Assembly (NCBI GenBank): GCA_026389735.1
Contig: JAPLHH010000312.1
Location: forward strand, 1 to 7,114
Source: Chloroflexota bacterium
GTDB lineage: Bacteria; Chloroflexota; Dehalococcoidia; GIF9; UBA5620
DNA: 7,114 bases
Direction of reading: 5' to 3'
Shown: positions 1-6,153 of the stretch, piece after piece
Layout: every line of letters starts with the position of its first letter
Numbering within the stretch: position 1 is the first letter of the stretch
Program-made: the position numbers and the translations under genes
Notes under the pieces: model-generated
Database searches by the model: none
The model's input: only the letters and a program-made list of their open reading frames with translations
What the model was told of the DNA's origin: nothing

Positions 1-1
1 A

Positions 2-1180
2 AGAATTCATTACACCTTGGAAGGGGTGGATGTTCAAGCATATTTGGGTGATATTATACGCAAAGTTTACCAGAACCCCTTAATTCATGTATCTACTGGT
101 TCTACCATCACAGAGGCTTCCGGTTATGTGGGAAATTTCACAAACAAAGTAACGTCTGGAAGAATGGTTAAGGAGATACACCATGGAATAGCCATCATCG
201 CTACCAGTGCTAAAGAATATAAACCCACCGAATACCTTTATGGGAAAGATGACAGGGTATTGACCCAACTGGAGTTGGAGGAGCAAATCGCCAAAGGAGA
301 ACCGGGAGTAATTGACTCCCAGAGCCTGGTGATGATTCAATGTGTAGGTTGCAGACAAAAAGACAGAAATTACTGTAGCCGTGTATGTTGTAGTCAGGCT
401 ATAAAGAACTCCTTGAAACTGAAAGAGATAAACCCCGAGATGGATATCTACATTATCTATCGGGATATGAGAACTTATGGGTTTAAAGAGGATTATTACC
501 GAGAAGCGGCGAATCAAGAGGTGAAGTTTATCCGCTATGAACCGGATGATAAACCCCAGGTGGAAGCCGTTGAAGAGGGAGGTCAGCGTATTCTAAGGGT
601 TACCGTGACCGATCCTATTTTAGGCAAAAAAATTGCTATAGATGCCGATTCACTCGTTTTAACTGCTGCCGTTATTCCTTCAGAAACAAATAATGAAATA
701 TCACGACTTTTCAAGGTACCTTTGAACCCGGATGGTTTCTTCCAGGAAGCCCATGTAAAATTAAGACCAGTTGACTTTGCTGCAGATGGCGTTTTCCTGT
801 GCGGGATGGCTCACTATCCAAAGCATATATCGGAGACGATTAGCCAAGCTTACGGAGCTGCCGGCCGGGCTGCAACTATTCTCACAAAGGATTCAGTCAT
901 AGCTTCCGGTGCTATTTGCGAGGTAAAGGAGAGTGAGTGTGTATCGTGTGGGGCTTGTATTTCGGTCTGTAAGTATGGTGCTATAGAATTTCATGATACA
1001 CCACAAGGCAAAAAAGCCAGGGTTAATCCTATCCTCTGTAAGGGAGAGGGTCTCTGTAATTCGAAGTGTCCGACAGGGGCTATTTCTCTAAAGCACTTTA
1101 CCGATGAAGAGATATTCTGCCAAATTGACGCGGCGGTTCCAGCCCTTGCGGAGGTTCCAGCCCTTGTAGAAGTCCACTAA
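2..1180 (+). CDS. hdrA: HdrA-like heterodisulfide reductase subunit A, FAD/iron-sulfur protein (5' partial)
   Basis: The reading frame is open from base 2, so this is the C-terminal ~392 residues of a protein whose family is usually around 650 residues or longer. The N-terminal FAD Rossmann motif lies outside the window. Visible family marks are the Cys-rich segment at 341-391 (CVGC, then YCSRVCC), matching the non-canonical four-Cys cluster site of HdrA, the 'YRDMRTYG' block just after it, and a late FAD-domain stretch (GVFLCGMAHYPKHISE). Two ferredoxin-like motifs follow. The first is canonical (C-x2-C-x2-C-x3-C, starting at 938). The second, starting at 1037, has Glu where the second Cys is expected. 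HdrA carries the FAD at which electrons from MvhD are bifurcated in methanogens; bacterial homologues are thought to work similarly. It is the first visible gene of the operon, 40 nt before the MvhD-like gene, as expected for partners. The family call is firm; the physiological acceptor is unknown because hdrB/hdrC or an equivalent would lie upstream. Confidence 0.95.
   Translation, partial: RIHYTLEGVDVQAYLGDIIRKVYQNPLIHVSTGSTITEASGYVGNFTNKVTSGRMVKEIHHGIAIIATSAKEYKPTEYLYGKDDRVLTQLELEEQIAKGEPGVIDSQSLVMIQCVGCRQKDRNYCSRVCCSQAIKNSLKLKEINPEMDIYIIYRDMRTYGFKEDYYREAANQEVKFIRYEPDDKPQVEAVEEGGQRILRVTVTDPILGKKIAIDADSLVLTAAVIPSETNNEISRLFKVPLNPDGFFQEAHVKLRPVDFAADGVFLCGMAHYPKHISETISQAYGAAGRAATILTKDSVIASGAICEVKESECVSCGACISVCKYGAIEFHDTPQGKKARVNPILCKGEGLCNSKCPTGAISLKHFTDEEIFCQIDAAVPALAEVPALVEVH
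1135..1170 (+). repeat. Two-copy 18-nt tandem repeat in the hdrA 3' end
   Basis: Units 1135-1152 and 1153-1170 share the first 14 bases exactly (ggttccagcccttg) and differ at two of the last four, so 16 of 18 match. The repeat is in frame and gives two copies of a VPAL(A/V)E hexapeptide just before the stop codon. It lies outside the conserved ferredoxin domain and is probably a neutral tail expansion. Confidence 0.85.
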
Positions 1181-1220
1181 TTAACAAAGCAGGGATTACT
1201 GCCTTAGGAGTGAGCTAAGA

Positions 1221-1988
1221 ATGGTTGTGAGGCACGAGTTTGAACCAAGGATCTTAGGATTTTTATGCAATTGGTGTTGCTACGCAGGGGCGGACCTTGC
1301 TGGAGTTTCTCGGTATCAATACCCCCCTAATATAAGGGCGATAAGGGTGATGTGCTCCGGCAGAGTCGACCCGGCATTTGTACTCCGGGCTTTCTCAAAC
1401 GGAACAGACGGGGTGTTTATCGGCGGTTGTTGGCTTGGCGAATGCCATTATATTACGGAAGGAAATTACGATGCATTAAGCGTGATGCATCTATGTAAAA
1501 AATTACTGGAACAGATAGGGGTGAACCCCGAAAGGTTAAGGCTTGAATGGGTATCTGCCTCTGAAGGAATCCGTTTCGCCGAAGTTATTACTGACTTTAC
1601 CAAGAAGCTGAAGGAATTAGGACCTCTTGGAATAGGCGAAGGAATAGATGAAAATGGATTAAAGTTAAAACTTGAAGCAGTTAAAAATTTAGTCCCCTAC
1701 ATTAAGCTGGTGGAAAGGGAGAGGCTGAGAGTACATTTTGATACAGAAGATGAATATAACGAATTTTTCACCAGTGACGAGGTAGATAGGTTATTCCGTG
1801 AATTAATTGTAGATAAATTGACAATAAGCCAAATTTTGTTACTCCTGCGAGAAAGACCCCTTTCAACCGGAGAAATCTCTGAGATTTTAGGCTTAAGCCC
1901 GTCTGAAGTATCAAGATACCTTAATAGTTCAGCAAGGGAAGGATTAGTCAGGTTCGATGAAATCCAGAAGTGCTTTGTTCCCGCCTAA
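1221..1988 (+). CDS. mvhD: MvhD/FlpD-like [2Fe-2S] electron-transfer subunit with C-terminal winged-helix-like domain
   Basis: Residues ~8-135 form an MvhD/FlpD domain, the small iron-sulfur protein that passes electrons to HdrA. The family cysteines are present: C16, C19 and C20 (CNWCC), C45 (MCSGRVD), and C70 and C75 (GGCWLGECHY). MvhD alone is about 140 residues; this protein has 255. The extra ~115 residues contain a charged, probably helical linker (~142-205) and then a segment at ~213-246 (LSTGEISEILGLSPSEVSR followed by YLNSSAREGLVRFD) that reads as a helix-turn-helix with a wing, similar to ArsR/MarR-like folds. The ATG at 1221 has a taggag ribosome binding site at 1205-1210. Position between hdrA and a nuoE-like gene suggests it bridges the diaphorase module and HdrA. 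Whether the HTH-like tail binds DNA, or is only a protein-contact fold, cannot be told from sequence. The MvhD call is firm; the wHTH call is good but unverified. Confidence 0.93.
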   Translation: MVVRHEFEPRILGFLCNWCCYAGADLAGVSRYQYPPNIRAIRVMCSGRVDPAFVLRAFSNGTDGVFIGGCWLGECHYITEGNYDALSVMHLCKKLLEQIGVNPERLRLEWVSASEGIRFAEVITDFTKKLKELGPLGIGEGIDENGLKLKLEAVKNLVPYIKLVERERLRVHFDTEDEYNEFFTSDEVDRLFRELIVDKLTISQILLLLRERPLSTGEISEILGLSPSEVSRYLNSSAREGLVRFDEIQKCFVPA

Positions 1989-2042
1989 GGTGAGAGAGCA
2001 GGCACAGAGTTAGGAAAAAGAAGAAAAGTTAGGACAGCGTTT

Positions 2043-2495
2043 ATGGATCACGATAAAATTGAACAGATTATGAATAAATACCAGGATGATGCCAGTTCAC
2101 TAATTCAAGTATTACTGGAGATTCAAAGCGAAAATCGTTGGCTTCCTAAGGAAGTATTAGAGAAGGTCAGTAAGAAATTAAAAGTGCCTTTAAGCCGGAT
2201 ACAGCATATAGCTACCTTTTATAAAGCCTTTAGTTTAATTCCTAGAGGGCGTCATGAAATTCACATATGTATGGGCACTGCCTGCCATATTCGCGGTTCG
2301 CCGCGCGTCCTCGACACGGTTCAAGACCTGACTGGAATTAGACCTGGCGAAACGGACTTGGATTTGAAGTTTAGCCTGGAGACTGTTAACTGCCTCGGTT
2401 GTTGCGCCATGGGGCCAGTGATAGTAGTTGATGGAAAGTATCACGGAAAGACAGTACCAACCAAGATAGAAGACGTGTTGAAAAACTATGATTAA
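2043..2495 (+). CDS. nuoE: NuoE-like thioredoxin-fold [2Fe-2S] subunit of a soluble NAD(P)H oxidoreductase
   Basis: At 150 residues this is a full-length NuoE/HoxE/HndA-type subunit. The N-terminal ~70 residues are the helical part typical of the family (e.g. LLEIQSENRWLPKEVLEKV, IQHIATFYKAF). The thioredoxin-like part carries the [2Fe-2S] ligands C76 and C81 (C-x4-C) and C117 and C121 (C-x3-C, within NCLGCCAMGP); C120 is an extra adjacent cysteine. The protein relays electrons to or from the flavin in the NuoF-like partner. The ATG at 2043 is preceded by AGGA at 2031-2034 with 8 nt spacing. The gene lies 54 nt after the MvhD-like gene and 9 nt before the nuoF-like gene, so it is almost certainly co-transcribed. 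No signal peptide or membrane segment is visible, consistent with a cytoplasmic complex. Confidence 0.94.
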   Translation: MDHDKIEQIMNKYQDDASSLIQVLLEIQSENRWLPKEVLEKVSKKLKVPLSRIQHIATFYKAFSLIPRGRHEIHICMGTACHIRGSPRVLDTVQDLTGIRPGETDLDLKFSLETVNCLGCCAMGPVIVVDGKYHGKTVPTKIEDVLKNYD

Positions 2496-2504
2496 GGGAA
2501 AATT

Positions 2505-4433
2505 ATGCCAAGGATAAATTCGCCTACTGAATTGGAAGAACTCAGGAAAGGCATCTTGTCGAAAAGAGATCCCAATAAACCTTGTATTACACTCTGTTCT
2601 GGAACTGCTTGCCATGCTTCTGGTAGCGAAGAAGTTGCTGCGAGTATTGAAGAGGAGATTAAAAAACAAGGATTAAGTGCTGAGGTAGACTTCAGGAAGA
2701 CTGGTTGCCATGGCTTTTGTGAGAAAGGCCCTATTACAGTTATTCACCCTGAGGAAATATGTTACTTACAGATAGAGCCTAAGGATGTTCCTGAAATTAT
2801 CTCCCAGACTATAAAGGAGAAGAAAGTCGTAGAGCGTTTGCTCTACACCAACCCTAGTACCAATGAAAAGATAACTCATGAATCTGAAATTCCCTTCTAC
2901 AAGAACCAAGAGCGGCTTGTTTTCGGTTCCAACGGAAAGATTGATCCTAAGAGCATCGATGACTATCTGGCGCTCGGTGGTTATTCTGCATTAGCCAAAA
3001 TCCTTTCCCAGATGACCTCCGAGCAAGTATTGGAAGAAGTTAAAAAATCTAATCTGAGAGGGAGGGGAGGTGGTGGCTTCCCCACAGGGAGAAAGTGGGA
3101 GGAATGTCGCAATGCCTCCGGTGAGATAAAGTATGTGATCGTCAATGCAGACGAGGGAGACCCTGGAGCTTATATGGATAGGAGCCTTCTCGAGGGGAAT
3201 CCTCATTCAGTTCTTGAGGGGTTGACCATCGGAGCCTATGCCATCGGCTCCCATGAGGGTTATATTTACGTTCGGCAGGAATATCCCCTAGCAGTAGAGA
3301 ACGTGGGTATTGCTATCAAGCAAGCTGAGGAATATGGTTTCCTTGGGGAAAATATCCTTGGCTCAGGTTTTGATTTCACTATTAAAGTGCACCGAGGAGC
3401 CGGCGCTTTCGTCTCTGGTGAATCGAGTGCTCTAATGACGGCATTAGAAGGCAGGGTAGGAGAGCCCAGACCGAAGTATATCCACACCGCCATTAAGGGC
3501 GTTTGGGATAGACCCAGCTGCTTGAATAATGTTGAGACATGGGCTACTGTGCCACTTATTATCAACAAAGGTGCTGACTGGTTTGCTCAATTTGGAACTG
3601 AAGGGAGCAAGGGGACGAAGATTTTCTCCTTGGTAGGTAAGGTAAACAATACCGGCCTTGTGGAAGTACCCATTGGTATAACCCTGAGAGATATTATCTA
3701 TAAGGTAGGCGGTGGTATCCCCGGAAGTAAGAGGTTCAAAGCAGTACAGACCGGGGGTCCATCCGGAGGATGTATCCCTGAGGAACAGTTAGACATGAAA
3801 GTTGATTTTGATGAACTCGCCAAGGCTGGCTCAATGATGGGTTCAGGTGGGATGATTGTAATGGATGAAGATACCTGTATGGTTGATGTCGCCAGGTACT
3901 TTCTTAACTTCCTCACTGATGAATCGTGTGGCAAATGCGTCCCATGCCGTGAAGGCATCAGGCAGATGCTTAGGATTATGACTAATATTAGTGAAGGAAA
4001 GGGGAGAGAGGGCGACATCGAGCTTTTGGAAGAGCTATCCGAGGTAACAAGAGATGCCTCACTTTGTGCTTTAGGTAGGTCCGCCCCTAACCCGGTTCTA
4101 AGCACGATACGCTACTTCAGAGATGAGTATGAGGCACACATCAAGGAGAAGCGTTGTCCAGCTTACGCGTGTAAGGCGCTAATCTCATACTATATCGACC
4201 CTAAGAAGTGTCAGGCTTGCATGATTTGTCTTAGGCAATGCCCTGCAGAGGCGATTGTAGGTAGCAGGAACCAGATCCATGTAATTGACCAAGAGAAATG
4301 CACAAAGTGCAGAACTTGCTTTGAAGTTTGCCCCCCTCGCTTTGATGCGGTGAAGAAGATTTCTGGCGAGCCTGTTCCGTCTCCTATCCCTGAAGAAGCA
4401 AGAATTATAGTCAGAGAGAGTAAAGAAAGATGA
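2505..4433 (+). CDS. nuoF: NuoF-like NAD(P)H-binding flavoprotein with fused N- and C-terminal iron-sulfur domains (HndC/BamH type)
   Basis: This 642-residue protein is the catalytic NAD(H)/FMN subunit of a soluble diaphorase. An N-terminal thioredoxin-like [2Fe-2S] domain has C31-x4-C36 and C68-x3-C72. The 51-kDa domain begins near residue 145, with the Gly-rich NADH/FMN motif GRGGGGFPTGRKW (186-198) and the NADEGDPGAYMDRS block (214-227), then an SLBB region around 375-425. The NuoF [4Fe-4S] site follows: C475-x2-C478-x2-C481 (SCGKCVPCREG) plus C521. Two C-terminal ferredoxin motifs complete it: C569/C572/C575/C579 and C599/C602/C605/C609. This layout is that of HndC/HydB-type subunits of bifurcating hydrogenases and of BamH, and is longer than the ~430-residue NuoF of respiratory complex I. 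The start follows an aaggga ribosome binding site overlapping the nuoE stop. The stop overlaps the next start (ATGA at 4430-4433), indicating translational coupling. NADH versus NADPH preference cannot be assigned with confidence. Confidence 0.96.
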   Translation: MPRINSPTELEELRKGILSKRDPNKPCITLCSGTACHASGSEEVAASIEEEIKKQGLSAEVDFRKTGCHGFCEKGPITVIHPEEICYLQIEPKDVPEIISQTIKEKKVVERLLYTNPSTNEKITHESEIPFYKNQERLVFGSNGKIDPKSIDDYLALGGYSALAKILSQMTSEQVLEEVKKSNLRGRGGGGFPTGRKWEECRNASGEIKYVIVNADEGDPGAYMDRSLLEGNPHSVLEGLTIGAYAIGSHEGYIYVRQEYPLAVENVGIAIKQAEEYGFLGENILGSGFDFTIKVHRGAGAFVSGESSALMTALEGRVGEPRPKYIHTAIKGVWDRPSCLNNVETWATVPLIINKGADWFAQFGTEGSKGTKIFSLVGKVNNTGLVEVPIGITLRDIIYKVGGGIPGSKRFKAVQTGGPSGGCIPEEQLDMKVDFDELAKAGSMMGSGGMIVMDEDTCMVDVARYFLNFLTDESCGKCVPCREGIRQMLRIMTNISEGKGREGDIELLEELSEVTRDASLCALGRSAPNPVLSTIRYFRDEYEAHIKEKRCPAYACKALISYYIDPKKCQACMICLRQCPAEAIVGSRNQIHVIDQEKCTKCRTCFEVCPPRFDAVKKISGEPVPSPIPEEARIIVRESKER

Positions 4434-5044
4434 GTGAAATCCTTTTACAGATTGATGGAAGAGAAGTTGAAGCAAGGGAAGGGATGACCATTTTGGAAGC
4501 AGCACAAAGTACAGGGATATTTATTCCTACACTTTGTCACCACGAGAAATTAGAACCTTATGGGGCTTGCCGAATTTGCACAGTAGAAGTAGAAGCTCGC
4601 GGTAGGACAAATCTCGTTGCTGCCTGCCTTTACCCTGTAGAACAAAATTTGGTAGTAAGAACCAGGTCTGAGAAGGTAGATAAAACTCGCAAAATGCTTC
4701 TGGAGCTGATGCTAGCTCATGCTCCAGATGCCGGAGAATTGCAGGATTTGGCTCAAGAGTATGGAGCAGACAAAGCCCGTTTTGAAAAAGAGTCCTCATT
4801 TTGCATTCTTTGTGGTCTATGTGTAAGATACTGTGCTGAAGTCAAGAAGAAGAACGCTGTTGGATTTGTTGACAGAGGAGCAAGACGAGAGATAAATTTC
4901 ATTCCAGAGATAGCCTCTAAGGAGTGCTGGAACTGCAAGGAATGCTTTTCACTTTGCCCTACAGAGGCACTACAAGCAAGTTATCTTTTAACCGAAGCAC
5001 TCGCGTTTCCCTCACCTTCTTTCGAACCCGAGTCAGAGGAATAG
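4430..5044 (+). CDS. Short NuoG/HoxU-like iron-sulfur subunit: [2Fe-2S] plus two [4Fe-4S] motifs
   Basis: A 204-residue soluble iron-sulfur protein corresponding only to the N-terminus of NuoG. Residues 1-75 are a plant-type [2Fe-2S] ferredoxin domain with C36, C47, C50 and C66 (TLCHHEKL, GACRICTVEV, AACLYPV). Residues ~120-180 hold two ferredoxin motifs: C125-x2-C128-x2-C131-x3-C135 and C166-x2-C169-x2-C172-x3-C176-P. Between them, where NuoG and Fe-hydrogenases carry the His/Cys3 [4Fe-4S] domain, the stretch at ~90-120 (LELMLAHAPDAGELQDLAQE) has no cysteine, so that cluster is absent. There is also no molybdopterin-like or H-cluster domain, so the protein is an electron relay rather than a catalytic subunit. 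It overlaps the nuoF-like gene by 4 nt and is the last gene of the operon. The acidic C-terminal tail (after ~190) ends where the antisense recombinase remnant begins. The closest functional analogies I know are HoxU and the small NuoG-like subunit of Bam complexes; the exact name is uncertain. Confidence 0.92.
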   Translation: MSEILLQIDGREVEAREGMTILEAAQSTGIFIPTLCHHEKLEPYGACRICTVEVEARGRTNLVAACLYPVEQNLVVRTRSEKVDKTRKMLLELMLAHAPDAGELQDLAQEYGADKARFEKESSFCILCGLCVRYCAEVKKKNAVGFVDRGARREINFIPEIASKECWNCKECFSLCPTEALQASYLLTEALAFPSPSFEPESEE

Positions 5045-5320
5045 GCAACATTTGAACCCACAGGGAGATGCCATGCTCAATATTGCCAGAGCACCTTCAC
5101 GGCTCAGCCGATCTAATGCCCATACCAGAACCGCCTGAAATTTCCTTCGTCTGGCATCGGCTACCAAATTGGCTAGTTCCCTTTGGTGACCGTTTCTCCA
5201 GGCGGTTTCCTCTTCCTCATAGATCTTGATAACCTCAAAACCGCGCTGCTTTGCCCAGTTAGTAAGCACTGCAGTCTGGTTCGGGCAGGTCAATAGTAGA
5301 AAGGCTCTTTTGCTAATCAC
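5033..5320 (-). pseudogene. Serine recombinase (resolvase) remnant, truncated at both ends
   Basis: Reading from a GTG at 5320 gives 95 residues. Residues ~11-81 match the middle of a serine-recombinase catalytic domain: NQTAVLTNWAKQRGFEVIKI, the EEEETAW stretch, LANLVADARRRKFQAVLVWA, and the DRLSREG motif with its conserved Arg. The first ~10 residues (MISKRAFLLL) do not contain the expected 'RVS' catalytic-serine segment. No such segment appears in the ~65 bases upstream, where the same frame stays open to about 5386. After residue ~81 the sequence (SMASPCG onward) is at best weakly family-like and stops after 14 residues, whereas intact proteins continue through the rest of the catalytic domain, and usually a DNA-binding domain. 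It is therefore very unlikely to be an active recombinase. It converges on the operon and overlaps the last 12 bases of the NuoG-like gene. It probably records a past mobile-element or prophage event. Expression as a short protein cannot be excluded. Confidence 0.75.
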
Positions 5321-5404
5321 CTGTTTAGTTTCGTTTAGGTTATATCTTCCTAGCAGCGCAAAGGGAAAGAGCTCTATGATAAACTAGAAGAGAGGAGAAT
5401 AATC
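5321..5404 (+). other. Leader region of the unknown gene at 5405
   Basis: These 84 bases separate the recombinase remnant from the next gene. They contain a strong ribosome binding site (agaggag, 5391-5397, 7 nt before the ATG) and a -10-like TATGAT at 5375-5380. No acceptable -35 lies 16-18 nt upstream of it, so the promoter is only suggested. Two copies of GTTTAG occur at 5323 and 5333. I see no terminator hairpin with a T-run for the upstream operon here or in 5045-5320. Confidence 0.45.
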
Positions 5405-6049
5405 ATGGCACAAGGGCTAGGCAAAATAAGCAAACCTGAAGCAGATAGCTTCAAACAGGGGAGGAGACTTCTCCTCGTTCCACTGATATATTTATACAAA
5501 GACGCCCCTTCTGAGTACACCGGGAAATGTGAACTCTACTGGAAGCAGGTGGCAGAGCACATAGTTAACCTTGAAGCGAAAATAGGCACTGTTAGCCGGG
5601 TATACCACGAATCAATCAGCTTGGGCGGCGATGATGGACTCAACATTATGGAGAGGCTGAACCCAAAGAGCTGCCAAATCGCCAAGCAAAAGTGCCAAGA
5701 TGGCGCTAAACTTGAGGTGATAGAAGACAAGGAACTGGCCGAAGAATGCATGGACTGGGAGAGGTGCTTATTCATCGGATTCCTCAGCAATAAAGTAGCC
5801 CGGAAAGTGTCTGAATTCTACATCGAAGCTTCAAGGAAAAGATATGAACATATCAGCAAAAGCATAGACGAAACGCTTAAAGCCGATGAAGTAGCTATAT
5901 TGTTCGTCAGAGAAGAACATTTGGTGCAGTTCCCCCAAGACGTCGAAGTATTCAGTGTGGCACCACCAGCCCTGGATGAAATTCACCGCTGGCTTCGTGA
6001 CCGCTCACTAACGAAAAAACCGGAAGACGATAGCCAATCGAAAACTTGA
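5405..6049 (+). CDS. Conserved-looking hypothetical protein, soluble, 214 residues
   Basis: I do not recognise a named family. The start is well supported by agaggag seven bases upstream of the ATG, and composition and codon use look like a real gene. The protein is mixed charged/hydrophobic with no signal peptide and no transmembrane segment, apart from a short hydrophobic strand (RLLLVPLIYLY, ~21-31). The central part (~45-160) is rich in predicted helix and holds five cysteines (C42, C90, C97, C115, C121) without a classical metal-site spacing. A conserved-looking block around 70-76 (SISLGGDDG) precedes 'IMERLNPKSC'. The C-terminal ~160-200 (DEVAILFVREEHLVQFP, then VFSVAPPALDEIHRWLRD) has a strand-strand-helix look, faintly like the last domain of eRF1/release-factor-like folds; this resemblance is weak and not a functional call. 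I have the impression that similar proteins occur in Dehalococcoidia, but could not check. It could be monocistronic, with a separate promoter predicted before gerW. Confidence 0.8.
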   Translation: MAQGLGKISKPEADSFKQGRRLLLVPLIYLYKDAPSEYTGKCELYWKQVAEHIVNLEAKIGTVSRVYHESISLGGDDGLNIMERLNPKSCQIAKQKCQDGAKLEVIEDKELAEECMDWERCLFIGFLSNKVARKVSEFYIEASRKRYEHISKSIDETLKADEVAILFVREEHLVQFPQDVEVFSVAPPALDEIHRWLRDRSLTKKPEDDSQSKT

Positions 6050-6081
6050 ATCTGCTCGAACATGTCGATAACCTGCCCCCT

Positions 6082-6110
6082 TTAGGCATATTTCTAGACC
6101 GTGGTATAAT
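6082..6110 (+). promoter_or_regulatory. Probable sigma70-type promoter with extended -10 upstream of gerW
   Basis: A perfect TATAAT at 6105-6110 is preceded by TG-G (6102-6104), giving the extended -10 form TGnTATAAT. A weak -35-like TTAGGC lies at 6082-6087 with 17 nt spacing. Transcription would start about 7 nt downstream, leaving a leader of roughly 35 nt before the gerW ATG. It sits in the only sizeable gap (104 nt) between the unknown gene and gerW, which supports the call. Confidence 0.65.
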
Positions 6111-6153
6111 GTCTTGTATTGTAGAGAGAACAACTTAGGAGGGACATTGAATT

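Noticed and set aside
80..517. Long antisense open frame (145 codons) within hdrA
   Set aside because: It lies wholly opposite conserved HdrA coding sequence and its translation resembles no family; it is a shadow.
1181..1220. Selenocysteine readthrough or an extra small gene between hdrA and mvhD
   Set aside because: The hdrA stop is TAA, all expected cysteines of the MvhD domain are encoded by Cys codons, and the gap holds only a ribosome binding site.
2235..2669. Antisense open frame across the nuoE-nuoF junction
   Set aside because: It covers conserved iron-sulfur motifs on the plus strand and shows no domain of its own.
2..5044. Respiratory complex I (nuo) operon
   Set aside because: The NuoG-like protein is only 204 residues, NuoF has hydrogenase-type fused ferredoxin domains, hdrA and mvhD are present, and no membrane or quinone-module subunits occur.
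5100..5110. Palindrome CGGCT-C-AGCCG as a possible terminator
   Set aside because: The loop is a single base, no T-run follows, and it lies inside the recombinase remnant.
5352..5380. Promoter built on TATGAT at 5375-5380
   Set aside because: The -10-like hexamer is reasonable but no -35-like sequence sits 16-18 nt upstream; noted only within the leader entry.
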